The notes under the pieces were generated by a model. The model saw only the letters and a list, made by a program, of their open reading frames with translations, searched no databases and was not told the DNA's origin. Below are positions 1 to 5,594 of a DNA stretch of 6,039 bases, piece by piece. Origin of the DNA: an uncultured Acidobacteriota bacterium (GTDB taxonomy: Bacteria; Acidobacteriota; Vicinamibacteria; Vicinamibacterales; UBA8438). Numbering within the stretch: position 1 is the first letter of the stretch; every line of letters begins with the position of its first letter. Position numbers and translations under genes: made by a program. The stretch spans positions 1 to 6,039 of the forward strand of contig CAJWMX010000193.1 of NCBI GenBank assembly GCA_913043805.1, in the 5' to 3' direction.

Positions 1-770
1 TCTTTCTCTGGCGTATCCACCACCAGTCGCGCCTGGATCTCACCGTTCAGACACCGCATGGCGCCCGCCACGAGCACGCCCTCGGGCGCGCCGCCGGTTC
101 CCATCACGGCATGGACGCCACTGCCACGAACCGCCGCCGAGATCCCAGCTGACAGGTCGCCGTCCCCGATCAGTCGGATACGTGCGCCTGCGTCGCGAAT
201 GTCCGCGATCAGCTGCTCGTGGCGTGGCCGATCGAGGACGATCACCACCAGGTCCTCCACCTTCCGTCCCAGACACTTCGCGATGCCGGCCAGGTTCTCC
301 GCCACCGGCGCGTCAAGGGAGACCGCGTCCTTCGAGCTCGGTCCAACAACGAGCTTCTCCATGTAGATGTCGGGAGCATGGAGCAGACCGCCGCGTTCCG
401 CCGCGGCGAGCACGGCGATCGCGTTCGCATCGCCGGTCGCGCACAAATTGGTGCCCTCGAGCGGGTCGACCGCGATGTCGACCTCGACGAAGGGCCCCCC
501 ACGGCTCGATGACTTCGCGTGCGCCATGCCGACCGGCTCGCCGATGTAGAGCATCGGCGCCTCGTCGCGTTCGCCTTCACCGATCACGACACGGCCGTCG
601 ATCGGCACTCGATCGAGCGTGTCACGCATCGATTCGACCGCAACCTGGTCAGAGTGATGCCGATCGCCCTGGCCCATGGTATGGGCGCACGCAATAGCGG
701 CTTGCTCGACCACCTCCAGGAAGGCGGAGGTGAGGTCGAATCCCAGAGAGGCGTGTGCGCTGTCGTTCAT
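1..770 (-). CDS. glpX: Fructose-1,6-bisphosphatase class II (GlpX), C-terminus cut by window edge
   Basis: This is a class II fructose-1,6-bisphosphatase, which dephosphorylates fructose-1,6-bisphosphate to fructose-6-phosphate in gluconeogenesis in the cytoplasm. Reading from the ATG at 770, 256 codons are open to the left edge; E. coli GlpX is about 336 residues, so roughly the last quarter is missing. Family motifs are visible: IGEGERDEAPMLYIGE at residues 63-78, DIAVDPLEGTNL at 98-109, APDIYMEKLIVGP-like sequence from 132, and GTGGAPEG at 224-231. By alignment from memory with E. coli GlpX, the metal and catalytic ligands D33, E57, D85, E88 and E213 correspond to D41, E65, D102, E105 and E230, all present. 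A Ser/Gly-rich insertion of several residues (about 83-95) separates the first two motifs. The start fits the family N-terminus, but its Shine-Dalgarno is weak (GGA about 10 bases upstream). It lies 75 bp behind the SAM hydrolase gene on the same strand and is probably cotranscribed with it. Confidence 0.94.
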   Translation of the reverse strand, partial: MNDSAHASLGFDLTSAFLEVVEQAAIACAHTMGQGDRHHSDQVAVESMRDTLDRVPIDGRVVIGEGERDEAPMLYIGEPVGMAHAKSSSRGGPFVEVDIAVDPLEGTNLCATGDANAIAVLAAAERGGLLHAPDIYMEKLVVGPSSKDAVSLDAPVAENLAGIAKCLGRKVEDLVVIVLDRPRHEQLIADIRDAGARIRLIGDGDLSAGISAAVRGSGVHAVMGTGGAPEGVLVAGAMRCLNGEIQARLVVDTPEK

Positions 771-845
771 GCTGTTCGATCCGTCGGGTGTGAGTGGCCC
801 CGGACGACGTCGGCCGCCCGGGCGAAATCGGCGTGGCCTGCCCGG

Positions 846-1637
846 TTAGGCGCGAAGAACTCGGACCTCAACTCCAAGGGTGACGCCGAGCTGGTCGCCT
901 GCGCTCGATGAATTGGCCGCGATCTCGAGGTGATCGGTGCTCCCGAACAGGGCGCTCACCTCCCCCTCGGCGATATCCGTGTATGTCTCGACGAGGAGGG
1001 CGACCGAGTGGCCGCCGACATCAATCTCGATGGCTCCGCTCGCCGCAACCCGGTCGAACTCGCGGCGGTCGATATTGGTCACGAGATTGCCAAACCGGTC
1101 CACGCGCAGCACGGCCCCATACACTCCGTCATCTTCGACCGTGGGCACCGGGATATCCAGCAGGGTGTACTCGGACAACGGACGTCCCAGCGCCGAGAGC
1201 TGGATCCCCTTCGCCAGCCAGGCGGCAGCCGGCGCAAACCGATCCCGTCCTTCGAAGGTGCGACTCACGGTGGGACGGGCGTAGCGTCGCTCGGTCAACT
1301 CGACCACCCGCTTCGGCGGCATGCGTTGAAACACGGCCGTCAGCACACCGTTGTCTGGCGCCACGAAACGATAGTCTCCAGCCTCGGCGGCCACTCCTCG
1401 CCTCGCCGACCCCACTCCCGGGTCGACAACGACCACAAAGACGGAGCCGGACGGGAAGTACGGGCAGGCGGCAGCCAGCTCAAGTGCCGCGAACTGCAGG
1501 TCGTGCGGCGGGATGTCGTGGCTGATGTCGACAAGCGCGGCGTCTGGACAGATACCCAGTACCACGCCTTTCATGGTGCCGGCGTAGTGGTCCCGCGTGC
1601 CGAAATCAGTCAGGAGTGCGACGGTCGGACGAGCCAT
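846..1637 (-). CDS. SAM hydroxide adenosyltransferase / SAM hydrolase (DUF62; chlorinase-fluorinase superfamily)
   Basis: The 263-residue product belongs to the DUF62 family, whose characterised members use water to split S-adenosylmethionine into adenosine and methionine; relatives use fluoride or chloride instead. The N-terminal domain (about 1-155) has LLTDFGTRDHYAG at 8-20, with D11 in the SAM ribose-binding position, VVVVDPGVGSARRG at 68-81 and VAPDNGVLT at 92-100. The C-terminal beta-barrel (about 165-263) has VDRFGNLVTNID at 179-190 and an AANSSSAG adenine-site motif near the end. The known Asp-Arg-His triad of the hydrolases (D68, R75, H127 in the Pyrococcus protein) maps to D72, R79 and, in TFEGRDRFAP, E129. 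The His is therefore replaced by Glu, and activity is less certain than family membership. The long 23-residue halogenase insertion is not apparent, which argues against a fluorinase. The start has AGG 8 bases upstream. The gene lies 57 bp behind bactofilin and 75 bp before glpX. Confidence 0.92.
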   Translation of the reverse strand: MARPTVALLTDFGTRDHYAGTMKGVVLGICPDAALVDISHDIPPHDLQFAALELAAACPYFPSGSVFVVVVDPGVGSARRGVAAEAGDYRFVAPDNGVLTAVFQRMPPKRVVELTERRYARPTVSRTFEGRDRFAPAAAWLAKGIQLSALGRPLSEYTLLDIPVPTVEDDGVYGAVLRVDRFGNLVTNIDRREFDRVAASGAIEIDVGGHSVALLVETYTDIAEGEVSALFGSTDHLEIAANSSSAGDQLGVTLGVEVRVLRA

Positions 1638-1651
1638 GTCGTGAACCTGGT

Positions 1652-1694
1652 CGGTCGGGCCACCGCGGCAGTACCGTCGGCCGGTGGCCGACCG
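1652..1694 (-). other. Long GC-rich hairpin between bactofilin and SAM hydrolase genes
   Basis: An inverted repeat fills most of the gap between the two genes. The left arm 1652-1665 and right arm 1682-1694 pair over 13 bp with one bulged base (1659), around a 16-base loop that itself holds a small CGG/CCG stem (1666-1668 with 1674-1676). It starts directly after the bactofilin TGA. No run of T follows it on the transcribed strand, so it is not a classical intrinsic terminator. It could be a partial terminator, a 3'-end stabiliser or processing site that sets the ratio of bactofilin to downstream product, or a structure that limits access to the weak SAM hydrolase ribosome site at 1646-1648. 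The pairing is read directly; the role is inference. Confidence 0.55.
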
Positions 1695-2258
1695 TCACTG
1701 GGCCGCGGCCGCGGCTTCGGAATCTGCCTTCTTTGCCCCGTCGTCGGCCGAGGCGGCCTTCTGCTCGGCGGCCTTTCCGCCTTTGCCGCTCGCGGCGTCC
1801 TGACCAGCCCTGGGCTGAGCCTGGCCCTTCTCCGCGCCGGCGCCGGCACCCTGCTGGTTCATGTCGATGCCGCCTCGAAACTTCGCGCCCTCGGCGATCG
1901 CCACTTTCGGCGCGGCAATGTCACCTTCCACCGACCCGTTGTCGCGAATGGCCACTTTGTCGGTCGCGGCGATGTTACCGATGACCTGACCCAGGATGAC
2001 CACGGACTTGGCAAAGACCTCGGCGCGGATCCGGCCGTGCGGACCGATGGTCAGCACGTGCTGTTTCAGCTCGATCTTGCCTTCGACATGACCCTCGATC
2101 GTGAGGTCCTCACTCCCGCTGAGCTCGCCCTTGATCACGACGGACTTGCCGATGTTGACGATGTCACGGCCCGCCGCCAGGCCACCGGGTCGCCCGCTCG
2201 GCGCCGCCGCCTGCGCAGGCGGCACCAGGGGCTTAGAGGCCTCTTCCCGCTTCCACAT
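1695..2258 (-). CDS. Bactofilin, polymer-forming cytoskeletal protein
   Basis: This 187-residue protein is a bactofilin, a family that forms nucleotide-independent filaments from a right-handed beta-helix. Bactofilins scaffold cell-shape, peptidoglycan or surface-polymer functions at the inner face of the membrane. The beta-helix domain runs from about residue 32 (DIVNIGKSVVIKGELSG) to 133 (GAKFRGGIDM), with short repeating turns such as LTIEGHVEGKI, LTIGPHGRIRAEV and VAIRDNGSVEGDI. A flexible N-terminal stretch rich in Ala and Pro (about 7-30) precedes it. The tail (137-187) is low-complexity Ala/Gly/Lys/Gln and ends in a run of Ala. The start at 2258 is supported by GGAG at 2266-2269, 7 bases upstream; an in-frame extension to 2429 has no family similarity and runs through the promoter into the divergent gene. 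No M23 peptidase gene, a common bactofilin partner, is visible. It is the first gene of the minus-strand run. Confidence 0.94.
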   Translation of the reverse strand: MWKREEASKPLVPPAQAAAPSGRPGGLAAGRDIVNIGKSVVIKGELSGSEDLTIEGHVEGKIELKQHVLTIGPHGRIRAEVFAKSVVILGQVIGNIAATDKVAIRDNGSVEGDIAAPKVAIAEGAKFRGGIDMNQQGAGAGAEKGQAQPRAGQDAASGKGGKAAEQKAASADDGAKKADSEAAAAAQ

Positions 2259-2288
2259 GATTGATCTCCGGGCCCAACAGGCGGCTAG

Positions 2289-2305
2289 GCCACGTGGCGT
2301 GCCAC
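2289..2305. repeat. Overlapping inverted repeats upstream of bactofilin
   Basis: GCCACGTGGC at 2289-2298 is a perfect 10-bp palindrome. Its right half, GTGGC, can also pair with a second GCCAC at 2301-2305 across a 2-base gap, giving a GCCAC/GTGGC/GCCAC array. It sits between the predicted bactofilin transcription start (about 2312) and its ribosome site. It could be an operator for a dimeric regulator or two alternative small 5'-UTR hairpins. In DNA this GC-rich it could also be chance. Confidence 0.3.
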
Positions 2306-2318
2306 CACGATCGGGCTC

Positions 2319-2348
2319 AGTATACGAGAGCCCCGCGAGGAGTGTCCA
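2319..2348 (-). promoter_or_regulatory. Sigma70-type promoter for bactofilin
   Basis: On the minus strand, TGGACA (2348-2343) and TATACT (2324-2319) are separated by 18 bp; each differs from the sigma70 consensus at one position. Transcription would begin near 2312, leaving a leader of roughly 54 bases before the bactofilin ATG. The rest of the region is GC-rich, so an AT-rich -10 this close to consensus stands out. No experiment supports it here. Confidence 0.6.
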
Positions 2349-2377
2349 CTGACCCGCCGCCCGGCCACGCGTCGCGC

Positions 2378-2393
2378 TGGTACAATCACTTCG
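2378..2393 (+). promoter_or_regulatory. Extended -10 promoter, start predicted at the desulfurase GTG
   Basis: TGGTACAAT at 2378-2386 matches an extended -10 element (TG, one base, then TACAAT, one mismatch from TATAAT). No -35-like hexamer is found at the usual spacing (around 2358-2363 is all G/C). With the standard 6-base gap, transcription would start at 2393, the first base of the GTG start codon. No Shine-Dalgarno precedes that GTG, which agrees with a leaderless mRNA. Confidence 0.5.
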
Positions 2394-3565
2394 TGAGTAC
2401 GATCTACCTCGATCACAACGCCACCACACCGGTGGCCCCCGCCGTGTCTGACGCCGTCGATGCAGCGCAGCGACAGCTGTTCGGGAATCCGTCGAGCATC
2501 CACGGCGTGGGGCAGGCGTCCAAGACCGCGCTCGACGGCGCCCGAAGCGCCGTGGCCGAGCTGCTCGGAGCTGAGCCGACGCAGGTGGTGTTCACGACCG
2601 GGGGATCAGAATCGGACAACCTCGCGATTCGCGGCGTCGCCGACGCCCAGACCTCGAGACGTCACCTGGTGGCGACCGCGATCGAGCACGAGGCGGTCCT
2701 CCATACCCTCAAGGCTCTGGAGCGAACCGGGTGGACGGTCACCCTGGTCGGCGTCGACCACACCGGCGTCGTCGATCCGGATCGGGTCGCGGCGGCGCTC
2801 ACTGACGACACGGCCCTCGTCTCGGTCATGCACGCCAACAACGAGATCGGGACGATTCAGCCGATCGCCGAGCTGGCGCCGCTGGTCCATGCGCGCGGCG
2901 CGCTGCTGCACACCGACGCGGTGCAGTCCATCGGCAAGATCGCGGTCGATGTCGGCGCGCTGGACGTCGACCTGCTCTCGCTCTCGGGACACAAGTTCAA
3001 CGGGCCGAAGGGGGTCGGCGCCCTGTGGGTACGCCGCGGCACGTCGCTCCGCAGCCAGCTCACGGGCGGCAAGCAGGAGCGCGGCCGTCGGGCCGGCACC
3101 GAGAACGTGCCCGGCCTCATCGGCCTGGGCGTAGCGGCCCGCCTCGCGCTCGAGAAACAGGCCACCGAGATAGCTCGACTGTCCGGTCTGCGGGATCGGC
3201 TGGAGCGGGGCGTCCTGTCGACGATATCCGGCACGCAGGTCAACGGCGACCCGGCTCGGCGCGTCGCCAATACGTCCAACCTCAGCTTCGACGGCGTAGA
3301 AGCCGAGTCGCTGTTGATCGCGCTTGACCTCGACGGCGTGGCCGTGTCGACCGGGTCGGCCTGTTCTTCCGGCACCCTGTCGCCCTCTCACGTGCTGCGC
3401 GCAATGGGTTTCTCGCCGCACCGCACGCAGAACTCCATCCGTTTCAGCCTTGGCCTGGGCAACTCCACCAGCGAAATCGACCGCGTTCTGGACCTCCTGC
3501 CAGGTATCGTCTCGCGGCTGCGCGCCGTCTCTGGCGCCCGAACGCCGGCCGGCGCGCGAGGCTAG
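2393..3565 (+). CDS. iscS: Cysteine desulfurase, IscS/NifS type (group I)
   Basis: This 390-residue PLP enzyme takes sulfur from L-cysteine as an enzyme-bound persulfide and passes it to acceptor proteins in the cytoplasm. YLDHNATTPV at residues 5-14 is the family N-terminus. TTGGSESDNLA at 68-78 binds PLP phosphate, H99 in EHEAV stacks on the ring, and HTDAVQSIGK at 173-182 precedes the PLP lysine K201 in SLSGHKFNGPKG. RRAGTENV follows at 232-239. The persulfide cysteine is C324 in GSACSSG, within the flexible loop of group I enzymes. GTG at 2393 is chosen because the family similarity starts there; the open frame back to 2261 has no similarity and crosses the promoter. mnmA begins 2 bp after its stop, so a direct role in supplying sulfur for tRNA thiolation is likely, as for the YrvO-MnmA pair of Bacillus. 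No isc or suf scaffold gene is adjacent, so the iscS symbol reflects sequence class only. Confidence 0.96.
   Translation: MSTIYLDHNATTPVAPAVSDAVDAAQRQLFGNPSSIHGVGQASKTALDGARSAVAELLGAEPTQVVFTTGGSESDNLAIRGVADAQTSRRHLVATAIEHEAVLHTLKALERTGWTVTLVGVDHTGVVDPDRVAAALTDDTALVSVMHANNEIGTIQPIAELAPLVHARGALLHTDAVQSIGKIAVDVGALDVDLLSLSGHKFNGPKGVGALWVRRGTSLRSQLTGGKQERGRRAGTENVPGLIGLGVAARLALEKQATEIARLSGLRDRLERGVLSTISGTQVNGDPARRVANTSNLSFDGVEAESLLIALDLDGVAVSTGSACSSGTLSPSHVLRAMGFSPHRTQNSIRFSLGLGNSTSEIDRVLDLLPGIVSRLRAVSGARTPAGARG
3558..3561 (+). promoter_or_regulatory. mnmA ribosome binding site inside the desulfurase 3' end
   Basis: GAGG lies 6 bases before the mnmA ATG and within the last codons of the desulfurase gene. 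The two frames are 2 bp apart, so ribosomes ending the first gene can re-initiate on mnmA. This layout favours translational coupling. Confidence 0.55.
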
Positions 3566-3567
3566 CG

Positions 3568-4629
3568 ATGCGGGTCGTCGTAGCAATGTCGGGCGGTGTC
3601 GACTCGTCAGTCGCTGCGGCGCGGCTGGTCGCCGACGGGCACGACGTCATCGGGCTGTCGATGCAGCTCTACGACCAGCGCGCCGCCGACGAGAAGTTCG
3701 GCGGCTGCTGCTCGCTCGACGACCTGCAGGACGCGCGACGGGTGGCGGCGACGCTTGGCATTCCGCATTACGTCATGAACTTCGAGCGAGCGTTCAACGA
3801 CACGGTGGTCTCGACCTTCGTGCACGAGTACACCCGTGGCCGAACGCCCATCCCGTGTGTGCAATGTAATGGCGACCTGAAGTTCACGCACCTGCTCGAG
3901 CGGGCAGAGGCGTTGGGCGCCGACCGCGTCGCCACCGGCCACTACGCCCGACTGTGCCTGGCCGAGGACACGGACCGGGTCGAGCTTCGACGGGGCATCG
4001 ACGCGTCCAAGGACCAGAGCTACTTTCTGTTCACGTTGACGCAGTCACAGCTCGCCCGCGCCCTGTTCCCGGTGGGAGAGATGCGGAAGTCCGAGGTGCG
4101 CGACGCGGCACGCGAGCTCGGACTGGCCGTGGCGGAGAAGCCGGACAGTCAGGAGCTCTGTTTCGTGCCAAACGGAGACGCGGCAGGGCTAGTCGAATCG
4201 CTGGCGCCGGACGCGGCAGCGGCAGGGCCGATCCGTGACCTGGACGGGCAGCAGATCGGACGGCACGGCGGAATCCACCGCTATACGGTCGGCCAGCGGA
4301 AGGGGCTTGGGGTCTCCGCACCGATTCCGCTGTATGTCGTCGATATCGATGCCCAGGAGCAGGAGATCACGGTCGGCCCGCGCGCGGCCCTCGAGCGCCT
4401 GGACCTGACCGCGTCGCGGGTGAACTGGATCGCCGGCGCCGCGCCGCCAGGCGGCAGAGTGACCGCTCGTATCCGTCACCGTCATCCCGACGCCCCCGCG
4501 CAGGTCGACGCCCTCGACGGCGCCCGCGTGGCGGTTCACTTTGACGAACCGCAAACCGCCGTCTCGCCTGGTCAGGCGGTCGTGTTCTACGCCGGCGACA
4601 CCGTCCTGGGCGGCGGCTGGATCGACTAG
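3568..4629 (+). CDS. mnmA: tRNA-specific 2-thiouridylase MnmA
   Basis: The 353-residue product activates U34 of tRNA(Lys), tRNA(Glu) and tRNA(Gln) with ATP and inserts sulfur at position 2 of the wobble base. The N-terminal PP-loop ATPase domain carries SGGVDSS at 8-14. GGCCSLDDLQDARRVAATLGIP (45-66) is typical of one MnmA branch, and ATGHYAR at 122-128 and SKDQSYFLF at 147-155 are tRNA/ATP-site motifs. The two functional cysteines are C100 in PCVQCNGDLKF and C198 in SQELCFVPNGD. C97 forms CxxC with C100; E. coli has Asp at that position. The central domain has YTVGQRKGLG at 239-248 and the C-terminal beta-barrel ends in SPGQAVVFYAGDTVLGGGWI. The length is normal for the family. The ATG is supported by GAGG 6 bases upstream. 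It follows the cysteine desulfurase by 2 bp, which is the likely sulfur donor. Confidence 0.97.
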   Translation: MRVVVAMSGGVDSSVAAARLVADGHDVIGLSMQLYDQRAADEKFGGCCSLDDLQDARRVAATLGIPHYVMNFERAFNDTVVSTFVHEYTRGRTPIPCVQCNGDLKFTHLLERAEALGADRVATGHYARLCLAEDTDRVELRRGIDASKDQSYFLFTLTQSQLARALFPVGEMRKSEVRDAARELGLAVAEKPDSQELCFVPNGDAAGLVESLAPDAAAAGPIRDLDGQQIGRHGGIHRYTVGQRKGLGVSAPIPLYVVDIDAQEQEITVGPRAALERLDLTASRVNWIAGAAPPGGRVTARIRHRHPDAPAQVDALDGARVAVHFDEPQTAVSPGQAVVFYAGDTVLGGGWID

Positions 4630-4644
4630 GTTTCCTGGGAAGCC
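4629..4644 (+). terminator. Weak hairpin at the mnmA stop, convergent junction
   Basis: GGTTTC (4629-4634) pairs with GAAGCC (4639-4644), including one G-U pair, around a CTGG loop that starts at the last base of the mnmA stop codon. There is no T tract after it. A second small stem, CCTGG/CCAGG (4656-4660 with 4665-4669), lies in the last codons of trxB on the other strand. With only 21 bp between the convergent genes, these are the only candidates for transcript ends; neither is a convincing intrinsic terminator. Confidence 0.25.
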
Positions 4645-4650
4645 GTGTCG

Positions 4651-5571
4651 CTATTCCTGGGACTCCAGGTAGCGCTCGGCGTCGATCGCGGCCATGCACC
4701 CGGTGCCGGCGGCCGTGATTGCCTGGCGATAGACGTGGTCCTGCACGTCTCCACAGGCAAAGACGCCGGGCACGGTCGTCCGCGTGCCGGTGCCTGCGAC
4801 GATGTAGCCGTTCTCGTCGAGATCCAGCTGGCCGGTGAAGAGCGAGGTATTGGGGGTGTGGCCGATAGCGATGAACACGCCCTCGACCCCTAGCTCCTTC
4901 GTCTCGCCGGTCTGAGTGTGACGCAGGACGGCGCTGGTCACCACGCCCTTCTCGACGTCCTTGACCTCGGCAAGTTCACTGTTCCACTCGAAGGAGATCT
5001 TCGGGTTCGCGAACGCTTTGTCCTGCATGATCTTCGAGGCGCGGAGTTCCTCCCGTCGGTGCACGACGGTGACGTGGGACGCGAACTTCGTCAGGAAGGT
5101 CGCCTCTTCCAGCGCCGAATCTCCGCCACCCACCACGATGATCGGTTTCTCGCGGAAGAAATACCCATCGCAGGTGGCGCAGGTCGACACCCCGTGGCCC
5201 ATGAGCGTGCGCTCGGATGGCAGCCCCAGCAGACGGGCCGAGGCCCCGGTCGAGATGATCAGCGCCTTGGCCTGGAGCGCCTCCTGACCGAGGTGGACCG
5301 TGAAGGGCGGCTCCCCGAGCTCCACCCCGGTCACATCTCCCGCCATGACTTCGGTGCCGAAGCGTTCGGCCTGGGCCCGCATCTCCCCCATCAGCTCCGG
5401 GCCCATGATGCCGTCCCGAAAGCCAGGGAAGTTCTCCACCGCCGTCGTCAGCATCAGCTGCCCGCCAGACTCCAACCCCTCGATCACCAGCGGCGCGAGA
5501 TTCGCGCGGGCGGCATAGAGGGCGGCCGTGAGCCCGGCCGGTCCGGACCCGATGATGATCACGTTGCGCAT
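4651..5571 (-). CDS. trxB: Thioredoxin-disulfide reductase TrxB
   Basis: This 306-residue flavoprotein passes electrons from NADPH through FAD and a redox disulfide to thioredoxin. The FAD-binding fold opens with IIIGSGPAGLTAALYAARA at 5-23. ESGGQL at 34-39 and ENFPGF at 46-51 follow. The NADPH domain holds the active-site CATCDG at 131-136 (C131 and C134), the nucleotide fold GGGDSALEEA at 148-157 and HRREELRAS at 171-179, whose arginines recognise the NADPH phosphate. The second FAD segment has GVFACGDVQDHVYRQAITAAGTGCMAAIDAERYL near the C-terminus. The length matches low-molecular-weight bacterial TrxB. ATG at 5571 is chosen because it begins the FAD motif and has AAGGAG upstream; a longer frame to 5718 would overlap glgA and lacks similarity. 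It lies 23 bp after the glgA stop on the same strand and is probably cotranscribed with it. Confidence 0.97.
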   Translation of the reverse strand: MRNVIIIGSGPAGLTAALYAARANLAPLVIEGLESGGQLMLTTAVENFPGFRDGIMGPELMGEMRAQAERFGTEVMAGDVTGVELGEPPFTVHLGQEALQAKALIISTGASARLLGLPSERTLMGHGVSTCATCDGYFFREKPIIVVGGGDSALEEATFLTKFASHVTVVHRREELRASKIMQDKAFANPKISFEWNSELAEVKDVEKGVVTSAVLRHTQTGETKELGVEGVFIAIGHTPNTSLFTGQLDLDENGYIVAGTGTRTTVPGVFACGDVQDHVYRQAITAAGTGCMAAIDAERYLESQE

Positions 5572-5580
5572 CCGTCTACA

Positions 5581-5586
5581 CTCCTT
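5581..5586 (-). promoter_or_regulatory. Strong ribosome binding site for trxB
   Basis: AAGGAG on the minus strand, 9 bases before the ATG at 5571, is the best Shine-Dalgarno in the window. It decides the trxB start against the longer in-frame extension. It lies in the 23-bp glgA-trxB gap, so trxB can be translated well from a shared transcript. Confidence 0.75.
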
Positions 5587-5594
5587 GCGAGGCG

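Noticed and set aside
182..697. 171-codon plus-strand frame in the first 770 bases
   Set aside because: It is Arg/Pro/Ser-rich and antisense to glpX, whose motifs are unambiguous.
930..2264. 444-codon open frame on the plus strand
   Set aside because: It is antisense to the SAM hydrolase and bactofilin genes, which have full family motifs. Its translation shows no recognisable domain and is the kind of open frame expected opposite GC-rich codons.
2261..2392. N-terminal extension of the cysteine desulfurase from the ATG at 2261
   Set aside because: The 44 extra residues match nothing in the family, and the segment contains the divergent promoter elements.
2259..2429. 57-residue N-terminal extension of bactofilin
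   Set aside because: It would overlap the start of the divergent desulfurase gene. The ATG at 2258 has its own GGAG at good spacing.
2606..3586. 326-codon open frame on the minus strand
   Set aside because: It lies opposite the cysteine desulfurase and its Arg-rich translation has no recognisable motif; it is a codon-bias shadow.
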